Assembly (NCBI RefSeq): GCF_000346485.2
Contig: NZ_KQ976354.1
Span: 10,374,341 to 10,438,340, forward strand
Source of the DNA: Scytonema hofmannii PCC 7110
Lineage (GTDB): Bacteria; Cyanobacteriota; Cyanobacteriia; Cyanobacteriales; Nostocaceae
DNA: 64,000 nt
Reading direction: 5' to 3'
Below the pieces are notes generated by a model, which did not search any database, was not told where the DNA came from, and was given only the letters and a program-made list of their open reading frames with translations. The translations under genes were made by a program, and so were the position numbers. This document shows, piece after piece, positions 28,233-35,626 of this stretch. The number at the start of each line of letters is the position of its first letter. The stretch's first letter is position 1.

Positions 28233-28472
28233 ATGAATGTACAACTTGTCAACTCCCTCGTAGAAGTGGTACTAAACCTCTCTCTCGAAGAGCAACAACT
28301 CTTTCAAGAAAAGCTTAGTAATAAACATTTAATTTTGCGAACTAGTAAGTTTCTAACATTAGAAGAGAGATTGTTACTTTGGCAAGAGTGGATAGATACA
28401 GCACCAAAAAGCTATGCCAATCTTTCTGATGAAGCTCTGCGTCGAGAAAATATCTATGATGATGAAGTATGA
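28233..28472 (+). CDS. Antitoxin-like partner of PIN toxin
   Basis: A 79-residue protein: a helix-rich start (VNSLVEVVLNLSLEEQQLFQ) and an acidic, probably flexible end (LSDEALRRENIYDDEV) suited to bind a toxin. This pattern is common in small proteins preceding PIN-domain genes in cyanobacteria. The stop codon overlaps the start of the PIN gene by four bases (ATGA), indicating coupled translation. DNA-binding role not visible. Confidence 0.75.
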   Translation: MNVQLVNSLVEVVLNLSLEEQQLFQEKLSNKHLILRTSKFLTLEERLLLWQEWIDTAPKSYANLSDEALRRENIYDDEV

Positions 28473-28915
28473 CTCATTATCTATTAAATACTAATATCCT
28501 TTTACGTTCAAGAGATATAGCTTCACCCGATTACAATCTTGTCCTTAGAACAATAAAGCATCTAATATCTAATTATCACCGATGTTTTATTACATCTCAA
28601 GTTTTAATTGAATTTTGGGTTGTAGCCACTCGTCCTGTTGCTGTAAATGGATTGGGGTGGACACCAGAAGAAGCCGAACGAGCAGTGCAAATGCTAATAA
28701 ATCAGTTTGAGTGGCTAGAAGAAACACCAGATATATTTCGCCTTTGGTTTAGCCTTGCTACAACTTACAAGATTTCAGGCAAACGCACCCACGATTTACG
28801 TATACAAGCAGTGATGCTTGCTCATAACATCAGCCATCTTCTTACTTTAAACCCAAAAGACTTTGTAGCAGTTGAAGGAATTACTATTATTCACCCCAAT
28901 AGCATAAACAGCTAG
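28469..28915 (+). CDS. PIN-domain (VapC-like) toxin with altered active site
   Basis: A 148-residue PIN-fold ribonuclease-type protein. Family landmarks are the N-terminal LLNTNILLR, SQVLIEFWVVATRP with the conserved Glu at about 49, the helix THDLRIQAVMLAH with the conserved Asp near 104, and LLTLNPKDF at about 130. The first catalytic residue, Asp in the usual LLDTNILLR, is Asn7 here (codon AAT). This would be expected to weaken or abolish metal-dependent cleavage. It is coupled to the upstream antitoxin by an ATGA overlap. Confidence 0.85.
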   Translation: MTHYLLNTNILLRSRDIASPDYNLVLRTIKHLISNYHRCFITSQVLIEFWVVATRPVAVNGLGWTPEEAERAVQMLINQFEWLEETPDIFRLWFSLATTYKISGKRTHDLRIQAVMLAHNISHLLTLNPKDFVAVEGITIIHPNSINS

Positions 28916-28989
28916 AGGCTAGGCAAATCTACAAGCAACGAATGGAGCAATAAAAGTCGGGGGTTTTCTCTGACTGTCTGAAACCACCC

Positions 28990-29298
28990 CTAACCCCTAT
29001 CTTCAAATAATTCTCCGAACAGTTCTTTAACTTTTTGTTTGGCATCTTCTAAAACTTGTTTACCCAATGGGGTCGCGCAATAAACTCGGCGCGAATGTCT
29101 TCCCGAACGTTCAACGGTTGAGTGAAGATAGCCCTTGCGTTCCATGTCATGAAGCATTGGATAAAGGGTTCCTGCACTCAGCTTGTAGCCGTGTCGCGCT
29201 AATTCTTCAATTATACCCAAACCAAAAATTGTCTCATGAACTGCATGATGAAGAATGTGAAGTCGAATTAGACCGGAGTAAAAATCTTTGTCATCCAT
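28990..29298 (-). CDS. PadR-family transcriptional regulator
   Basis: A 102-residue winged-helix protein: FYSGLIRLHILHHAVHETIFG, then IIEELARHGYKLSAGTLYPMLHDMERKGYL, and SGRHSRRVYCATPLGKQVLE. This is the compact PadR family. Members of this type often control a nearby chromate transporter in bacteria, and chrA lies 2.2 kb away here on the same strand. Control of chrA is therefore a reasonable guess, not shown. The effector is unknown. Confidence 0.88.
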   Translation of the reverse strand: MDDKDFYSGLIRLHILHHAVHETIFGLGIIEELARHGYKLSAGTLYPMLHDMERKGYLHSTVERSGRHSRRVYCATPLGKQVLEDAKQKVKELFGELFEDRG

Positions 29299-29376
29299 CT
29301 TGTTCTCTAGACTTGTGCTTGAAGGAGTGACACTCGCTCACCTTCTCTTGACTGGTCACTGGTTACTGGTCACTGC

Positions 29377-29460
29377 TCACGTTAATTGTAGAACCCAACG
29401 ACGAAAAAGTTTCACAGTAATTCGATAGCGTTCCCTCAACTTCTTCAATATATTACGATC
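29377..29460 (-). pseudogene. C-terminal remnant of a paralogue of the GV-repeat ATPase
   Basis: The minus-strand frame ending at 29377 reads RERYRITVKLFRRWVLQLT before the stop. The C-terminus of the ATPase at 30424-33138 reads EGRYRITVELFRRWVVQFSDQ. The DNA match is clear over about 70 bases and includes the CTGGTCACTG repeat beyond each stop. So a second copy of this gene once lay here and only its tail remains. Confidence 0.75.
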
Positions 29461-29718
29461 GCTGACCCTGACGGTATCTGGCTGTTTTATTCTCATGGTC
29501 AAGTAAAGTTCGTTTATCGTTTATCATAGATATCTGGGCAAGTAAGAGAACCCCACAGAATAATTGATCCAATGTTGTCATGCTCAGTGTAGCGTAAGCA
29601 TAACGAAGCATCTCAAAGCTTAACGCGAGCATTTCAATGAGATTCTTCACTTTACGCGAGTTGCGTTCAGATGCCATTGGGCATTTTTTTTCGTGGAGTT
29701 CTCTAAAGGAAGGTGCTT

Positions 29719-30354
29719 ATGGCGATTCCCTCTGAGCTACAAAATCTGATTCAAGAGGCTTTAGAATCAGTGTATCGTCATCCCCAGCATGACTTAAATC
29801 TAGGTGATCGTCATGCTATTTGGGCGGCATTTGGTGATAATGGTCATCTAAGACGTACAGCACTAGCAATCTCTACAGTCCGTCATGTACTCCCGATTTG
29901 GAATCGAAGATTCAAGAATGATGATAGACCGCAACAAATTCTTACCCTAGCGGAAAAAGTTATTTCTGGAGATGTTAGTAAAGCTTTCGCAGAAAAAGAG
30001 AGCCAACATTTATGGCGACAAATGCAACAATTAGGTTATGACGATTCGGGTATGGCTTTTACTGTTGGATGTGCAGCAGTTGCATCGCTTGATACTGCAA
30101 TTTTTGATGAAAATTTTGACCCGGATGAGATTGATTTTAATCTGACAGATAATCGAGATACAGAAGCGAATGATGCTGCTTTCTTTGCTGCTTGTGCTTA
30201 TGCAAATGGTGCAGTGTGGGAGACTATTTCTGGAAAATCAGATTCTGCGAAGCGTTTGGAATTTTGGTCGTGGTGGTTAAATGTTGATGTTCCCTATGCG
30301 TGGGAGGTTATAAAAGATGAGAAGATAGATATTCCTTTGCCTGAAGCTTCTTAA
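29719..30354 (+). CDS. Imm5-like putative immunity protein
   Basis: A 211-residue soluble, mostly helical protein. Its start (IPSELQNLIQEALESVYRHPQHDL, LGDRHAIWAAFGDNG, RRTALAISTVRHVLPIW) fits the Imm5 family, whose members are found near polymorphic toxins and are assumed to neutralise them. The start is the ATG at 29719, preceded by AAGGAAGG at a good distance; a GTG two codons earlier is less likely. It lies between the broken and the intact copy of the GV-repeat ATPase gene, in the opposite direction. No polymorphic toxin is recognisable nearby, so the role is open. Confidence 0.6.
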   Translation: MAIPSELQNLIQEALESVYRHPQHDLNLGDRHAIWAAFGDNGHLRRTALAISTVRHVLPIWNRRFKNDDRPQQILTLAEKVISGDVSKAFAEKESQHLWRQMQQLGYDDSGMAFTVGCAAVASLDTAIFDENFDPDEIDFNLTDNRDTEANDAAFFAACAYANGAVWETISGKSDSAKRLEFWSWWLNVDVPYAWEVIKDEKIDIPLPEAS

Positions 30355-30423
30355 TTACAAAGATGGTGCGATTGCTATAATCCATAGTTTGTCGGTAGCG
30401 TACTACAAAACCCAGGGGATTGG

Positions 30424-33138
30424 TCACTGGTCACTGAATTGTACAACCCAACGGCGGAAGAGTTCTACGGTAATTCGATAGCGCCCTTCAATTTCTTCAA
30501 TGACATCATGACGCTTCAAAGTTTGAAGTGCTGGCTGTAAACTAGCTCCATCAATACCTGTAGCATGAGACAAAATATCTAAACTTAGCCCTTCTTCATG
30601 AGGTGCGATAAGCCGGGTACGGCTTGCGCCAAGGGCGATCGCTCTAATTATCGCCTGTTGATGAGCTGCACCTCGCGCCGCTTGACCCCAAACCCCATCA
30701 AAATAATAGCGTCCTCGCTTGAAGAAGTCTTCATTGATAACTGCTTCCACATCTGTCAATCCAAAAACAGGATCGCGGGGGCGTTGTTGCTCAAAAACTT
30801 GGTCGTTATAGCGGCGAACTAGCTGAAAACCCACGAGTTGAACTAAAAAAGGTTGTCCGTTGGTAAGGTCATAAATTTTATCTAGAGCTTCTAAGGTGTA
30901 GTCAAGAGAAAAATCTTCATCTGGGTTTGCTAAAATTTGGCGGGTAGCAGCACGTTTTTGGAAGTTAACGTGGATGGGAATGACGCTAGCAAAGAAAGGT
31001 TGGAAGTAATCTGCTGTCATTTCTTCTAAGGTATGCAAACCTGCAAACGCAAAAGCAACTTTAGAACTCATTTGTACGAGTCCCCGCAAAAATCCCATAA
31101 AATCTACAGGGATTTTTCCCGCCGCAATTAAATCTTCAATTTTCTCAAATTCGTCTAGAGCAATAATTAAAGATGTATCATCTAAAGTTTCTATAACCTT
31201 TTGCAAATAACGTCTAAATGTAGGGAGGGGAAGATTCAAAAGTTCTTCATCAGGAGGCGGTTGCAAGTTCATGACTTGAGAAACAGCATCACTCATAGCG
31301 ATTAATACCTCTCCAACTCCTGAAGGTGCATCTCCCACTTCCAGTAAATTCACGTAAGCCACCTTTACCCCAGATCCAACCAAGTTAGCAGCGTTTTTCA
31401 GAATAGAGGTTTTGCCCATCCGCCTGTGACCGTAGATAACCACAGACTGGAGTTGTTGACCCATCAACCAAAGTTCCTCCAACTGTCTCATCACATCTTC
31501 CCGTCCAACAAAGCGTTCCCCCACAACGGGGTCGCCAATAATGTAGGGATTGCGGATAGGCTTAGTAATAGAAATTTCTCCTACTTCACCAACGACTGAT
31601 AGTAACGCTTCTTTCCAAGTGTCTGCGATATCTACTATTAGTCCCTGTTCTGCTTGCGGTAGGGTGTTGGCATCGTCCAGTACCTTTTTGAGTTCTCCTT
31701 GTGCGCGGTTGAGAGCAAAGGAACGAGCAGTACGAGACGCGCTACGTAGAACAACTTGGGTATCTTCAATTACGCGATGGAGAGTCGTCAGTGCTTGCCA
31801 AGTCGTTGGACGCAGTAGAGGTTCTTGTGGAAAAGTCGGTAGTTGTAAAGCAGCAATAGTAGCTGGTTCCCTTGCTTGATAAAGAGCAACTAGAGTTTGG
31901 GCAAGGATAAACATTTCCTCTCCGTAGAGAAGAGAACGCACTACTTCAAAAGCTGCGATCGCTTTCACGGGTTCTTTTTCATGGAGATGCCAAAAACCAG
32001 CTGCAACAGCACGAGCAGGAGTGTCTAGTCGCGTATTTGTAACAAAACGGCTTTGCAACCTTCGTCGCCAGTTACCAGGTAAGAACCAGATACCTCTAAT
32101 AGTCTCCGCCTTAAGCATCGCACCCAAAGAAGCTGAGGCAAAACGTATAACTTGCCAATCATAAGGAGTGTCAGCGAGCCGAGAAACACGCCAAATTATT
32201 TGCTCTGATGGAGTCTTAGCAAGTTCCCGATTAATGGCTTCCACAACAGGAATGAATTGCAACGTATAAGCCAGCAGCTGATTAACATTATGCACGCCTA
32301 TTTCCCAATCCTGTTGAAGCCAATTCTGCAAGCGGACAGAAAGATAAGGTAAAGGAAGCGAAGTTATGCGGGGGAGTAACCAACTATTCTTTTGAAGATG
32401 TCGCAGATTAAAAGATGAGCCAATAAGCCAATTATCTGGACGGAGTATTGCCACGCCACTTACTACACCAAACGCCACACCAAACGCCACGCCAAACGCC
32501 ACGCCAAACCCCACCACGCCAAACGCCACGCCAAACGCCACGCCAAACGCCACGCCACGCGCCACGCCAAACGCTACACCAAACCCCACGCCACTCGCTA
32601 CACCAAACCCCACGCCTAACGGCACGCCAAACCCCACACTAAATCCCACGCCAAACCCCACGCCACTCGCCACCACGTCACTCGCCATACCTAACGCCAC
32701 GCCACCTATCACGCCAAACCCCACGCCTAACGGCACGCCTAACGCCACGCCAAACCCCACGCCAGACCCCATGCCTAACGACACTCCACTTATCACGCCA
32801 AACGTCACGAAAAACAATTCAATCGGAAAGCCTAGGTTTTGGAAAATCAAACCTAAAACTGGAGGTGTAACAACTGTTAACAATAACTCTTGTAAAAGCA
32901 ATTGACGTTGGATGGGATTTTGTTGCCGTAACTTCCGTCCCCTTGACCAATTCATTTCTCCTTCAAGATTGTATCCACCGTATCCACCACCAAACGTGTC
33001 TACATACCATCGCAATGCTTGGGGAAAGAAAAACACCCAGTACAACAAGCGTAGGTAATCCAGTGGGTTCCATAGGGCGAGGGGGCGCTTGAGTTTGGGG
33101 GCTAAGTCTAGAAGGGGAACAGAGCATTGTTGGTTCAT
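30424..33138 (-). CDS. Membrane-associated AAA/STAND-type ATPase with Gly-Val repeat region
   Basis: About 904 residues from the ATG at 33138. Order: a hydrophobic helix at 28-45 (YLRLLYWVFFFPQALRWYV), hydrophobic 80-112, then residues 113-230 made of short repeats such as GVAFGVAFGV and GVPLGVGFGV (small, hydrophobic, probably membrane-inserting). A helical region spans 240-520. The ATPase has VGREDVM at 544-550, Walker A GHRRMGKT at 570-577 and Walker B LIIALDEFE at 657-665, and a winged-helix-like C-terminus. The start codon overlaps the stop of the CHAT gene (ATGA), so the two are co-translated. I infer a membrane effector or signalling ATPase controlled by the CHAT partner; this is not established. 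Confidence 0.75.
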   Translation of the reverse strand: MNQQCSVPLLDLAPKLKRPLALWNPLDYLRLLYWVFFFPQALRWYVDTFGGGYGGYNLEGEMNWSRGRKLRQQNPIQRQLLLQELLLTVVTPPVLGLIFQNLGFPIELFFVTFGVISGVSLGMGSGVGFGVALGVPLGVGFGVIGGVALGMASDVVASGVGFGVGFSVGFGVPLGVGFGVASGVGFGVAFGVARGVAFGVAFGVAFGVVGFGVAFGVAFGVAFGVVSGVAILRPDNWLIGSSFNLRHLQKNSWLLPRITSLPLPYLSVRLQNWLQQDWEIGVHNVNQLLAYTLQFIPVVEAINRELAKTPSEQIIWRVSRLADTPYDWQVIRFASASLGAMLKAETIRGIWFLPGNWRRRLQSRFVTNTRLDTPARAVAAGFWHLHEKEPVKAIAAFEVVRSLLYGEEMFILAQTLVALYQAREPATIAALQLPTFPQEPLLRPTTWQALTTLHRVIEDTQVVLRSASRTARSFALNRAQGELKKVLDDANTLPQAEQGLIVDIADTWKEALLSVVGEVGEISITKPIRNPYIIGDPVVGERFVGREDVMRQLEELWLMGQQLQSVVIYGHRRMGKTSILKNAANLVGSGVKVAYVNLLEVGDAPSGVGEVLIAMSDAVSQVMNLQPPPDEELLNLPLPTFRRYLQKVIETLDDTSLIIALDEFEKIEDLIAAGKIPVDFMGFLRGLVQMSSKVAFAFAGLHTLEEMTADYFQPFFASVIPIHVNFQKRAATRQILANPDEDFSLDYTLEALDKIYDLTNGQPFLVQLVGFQLVRRYNDQVFEQQRPRDPVFGLTDVEAVINEDFFKRGRYYFDGVWGQAARGAAHQQAIIRAIALGASRTRLIAPHEEGLSLDILSHATGIDGASLQPALQTLKRHDVIEEIEGRYRITVELFRRWVVQFSDQ
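32450..32800. repeat. Coding minisatellite (units of about 12-18 bp)
   Basis: DNA repeats built on ACGCCAAACGCC / ACGCCAAACCCC encode the Gly-Val region of the ATPase. Up to five near-identical units run in a row (about 32465-32565). Such arrays change length by slippage in multiples of three, so the number of repeats is likely to vary between strains. Confidence 0.85.
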
Positions 33139-34463
33139 AACATACCCCCCACATACTGAGCAAAAGCTCGGTAGCATATTTGCACAAGTCGTCGAGGGTG
33201 TCCGTCACTTTGCTGTACGAGTTGAGTTATTGTCTCCTCTGAAAAACTTACACCAGTTCCAGCCAACCGATTGGCAATAAAATCACGCATAGTCGTTTCA
33301 TCCCAACGCTTGATTTGTTCCTCTTGACAAATACCTGCTAGCGGTGATGTTTTACCTTTATCGTGACTGTCATTAAATAAGTTATCTAGTGGTTCACTCG
33401 CAGCAAGAATCAATCGTATAGGAGCATCATTTCCTTCTGCCAAAGCACGCAACTGATCTCTGACTTGGCGAGTAAATCCCTTCCAAGTAAATTTCGCCAC
33501 ATTATCTATAGCCAGCAGTACTTTTTTTGGATGCTGTCGTAAACTACGAGTTAGTTTGTAGCCTTTGCATTCAGGGATATCCAGTTTGTCGCATAAAGCA
33601 ATGTAAAAGTCACTTTCATTACCAATTTCATTCAAATCAAGGAAAATTGGCAGACGTGGTGATTCAAGCCGAGTTTCAGCTTGTTGGCAAATTGCCCATA
33701 GCAAAGACGATTTGCCAATCCCCTCCTCTCCTATCAAAGCAACACTACTACCACTTTCTAGCACCTCAAACACCCGTTGAATGTCTCGTTCCCGTCCAAA
33801 AAACTGTCTTGGATCTTCAACTCTACCTACTTGGGGAATAAAAGGATTTGCAATTGTTTTTTTAGGTTCTGATGTTGGAAAGGAAATCAGAGGTTGTTTC
33901 TGATAAATGACTGGTTTGAGGTGCTCTGGAAAACCTTGAAGTTGAATCCGTACACAACCAAAATCATACGCTTCTTCAATGGAACGATTTGCTGCTAATG
34001 CTTCGTAAAAACCCACAGCAAATGCGATCGCTGCTCGATCGCCGATCGCATCATTCATCCCTATCACAAACGGGATGTGTTCGGCAATTGCTTTTGCTTG
34101 AATTTCAGAATGACAAGCGTTCAATACTATACAGTAGACTTGCGATGCGAACAATTTAAACAATGCAGCCAAAGCATCCGGCTTGACTAGCTGAATATTA
34201 CCACTTTCGTTCTCAAAGCAAAGTTCGCCTGTATGAATACCATGCCCGGAGAAATGTATAATATGCGGGTTAACATCAAATATTGCCCGTGTAATATCAT
34301 CGACGCGAACAGATCCATGATTCTCTAGCTTGTATTTTCCTAGTTCTTTGGCTATTCGCAACCTGTCTTCAATATCCCGCAACTCTTGCTGCGATCGCAA
34401 ACGAGAAGCGTCGCTCGGATCTGCTGCTAAAAACAGGATTCTTACAGGAATTTCACAGAGCAT
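33135..34463 (-). CDS. CHAT-domain (caspase-like) protease fused to a STAND/AAA ATPase
   Basis: A 442-residue protein. Residues 5-190 form a CHAT protease domain: LFLAADPSDASRLR, catalytic His74 in HFSGHG and catalytic Cys117 in VLNACHS. A linker (200-215) leads to an ATPase domain with FFGRERDI at 221-228, Walker A GEEGIGKS at 245-252, Walker B VLLAIDN near 315-321, and a sensor-like helical end. CHAT domains are caspase relatives that in other systems cleave partner proteins after activation. ATPases of this type act as switches. The downstream gene is coupled by ATGA overlap, suggesting a two-protein complex or protease-substrate pair. Both catalytic residues are intact. Confidence 0.85.
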   Translation of the reverse strand: MLCEIPVRILFLAADPSDASRLRSQQELRDIEDRLRIAKELGKYKLENHGSVRVDDITRAIFDVNPHIIHFSGHGIHTGELCFENESGNIQLVKPDALAALFKLFASQVYCIVLNACHSEIQAKAIAEHIPFVIGMNDAIGDRAAIAFAVGFYEALAANRSIEEAYDFGCVRIQLQGFPEHLKPVIYQKQPLISFPTSEPKKTIANPFIPQVGRVEDPRQFFGRERDIQRVFEVLESGSSVALIGEEGIGKSSLLWAICQQAETRLESPRLPIFLDLNEIGNESDFYIALCDKLDIPECKGYKLTRSLRQHPKKVLLAIDNVAKFTWKGFTRQVRDQLRALAEGNDAPIRLILAASEPLDNLFNDSHDKGKTSPLAGICQEEQIKRWDETTMRDFIANRLAGTGVSFSEETITQLVQQSDGHPRRLVQICYRAFAQYVGGML

Positions 34464-34695
34464 CCAGGAAATTACAACATTTGAGTTGATAATCAGTGTA
34501 TCACTAAATTCCTAAAAAGTTGTCTTACTCCTGTCTCGTCCAAAGATTACTTATTTAAATGAACCGCAAAGACGCAAAGGACACGTTCGCGAAGCGTCTC
34601 GAAGAGAAGAAAGAGGAAAAGCAAGTCTATAAGGCATAATTGCTTTTAAGGTTTAGCCACTGGGTATAATATAAATAATCGTAAAAATTAAATTT

Positions 34696-35331
34696 ATGAC
34701 ACTTTTACAAGCTAAAAACCTAACTATAGGAGACGTTCATCGATTCTTTGGTTTTCAAAGGCAGTATAATAACTCGTTTACTTCATTATTATCTTTAAAA
34801 CCTTTAACGGAATTTGAACAGCAAGAACTTTTGCAAATCCAAACAGACTTTGACAACTATTTAATAGAAAGCAAAGTTTTGGAAGGGCTGGTTAAAGCTT
34901 TAACAATCTTTCCCTTAATGCGACTGGCTGGATTTTATCGCTCTCCTGTAAAAATTGGATTGGAAGAGAATATTGCCGATTTGGTTATTGAAGACGAGGA
35001 TACCATAATTACTGGAAGAATAGATATTTTAGCTATCAACAAGATTAAATTAGCCAAGAACAAACCATATTTTTGGGTATTAGCGATCGAAGCTAAAAAC
35101 ACTGATATTGATGCGTTAGCTGGTTTACCTCAATTGCTCACTTATGTTTATGAAAAGTTAGAAGAGCAAACACCTGTTTGGGGATTGACGACAAATGGAA
35201 GGATTTATCAATTTATTTATATTCAACAGGTAAATCCGCCCGTATATCAGTTAATGCCAATACTTAATTTAATGGAATCTGAGGATGCAATCCAGTTACT
35301 ACAAGTTTTCAAAGCAATTTGTCAGCTATAA
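34696..35331 (+). CDS. Predicted PD-(D/E)XK nuclease-like protein
   Basis: A 211-residue protein common in cyanobacteria and often labelled restriction endonuclease subunit R-like. The nuclease core is visible as ADLVIEDEDTIITGRIDILAI (about 95-115) with Asp, followed by FWVLAIEAKN (about 127-136), the E-x-K half-motif. The end, LPQLLTYVYEKL and VWGLTTNGRIYQFIYI, matches the N-terminal domain of type I restriction R subunits. No helicase or methylase is attached or adjacent. Whether it cuts DNA is unknown. ATG start; monocistronic between the CHAT operon and the 1004-residue gene. Confidence 0.7.
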   Translation: MTLLQAKNLTIGDVHRFFGFQRQYNNSFTSLLSLKPLTEFEQQELLQIQTDFDNYLIESKVLEGLVKALTIFPLMRLAGFYRSPVKIGLEENIADLVIEDEDTIITGRIDILAINKIKLAKNKPYFWVLAIEAKNTDIDALAGLPQLLTYVYEKLEEQTPVWGLTTNGRIYQFIYIQQVNPPVYQLMPILNLMESEDAIQLLQVFKAICQL

Positions 35332-35626
35332 AAATCCTAAATCATTAAACCTTTTGTATAAGTAAATTACATCAGCGTGTATCTGCGTTCATCTGCGGTT
35401 AATTATTCATTTTTTTGAATTTTTGCAAGAAGTTTACCTACCTACTTTAAAATATTGGAGGCAGAGCCTTGTAACGAGAATAATAATATATAATTCATAT
35501 CATCTAGTCCGCGCAGGCGGACTTTGTTTGTATAGCCCCAGAATTCTATTCTGAGGGGTTGATATGAAATGTGAAATTCACCGAAAGTATTTGTTGGGTT
35601 TCGTTCCTCAACCCAACCTACCTTCT
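35332..35626. other. Intergenic region with two dispersed repeats
   Basis: Contains the ATCTGCGTTCATCTGCGG repeat (about 35375-35400, same family as at 11995, 14935 and 20480). It also has a hairpin element GTCCGC.GCAGGCGGAC followed by TTTGTTTGTATAG (35506-35540), related to the hairpin at 44891-44910. No gene seen. Confidence 0.6.

Noticed and set aside
29453-29677. 74-codon open frame on the minus strand
   Set aside because: Contains a dispersed AGCGTAAGCATAACGAAGC repeat and overlaps the remnant of the ATPase tail; composition not protein-like.
32448-32642. Plus-strand frame of TPRQ-type repeats
   Set aside because: It is the antisense reading of the Gly-Val minisatellite of a clear minus-strand gene.
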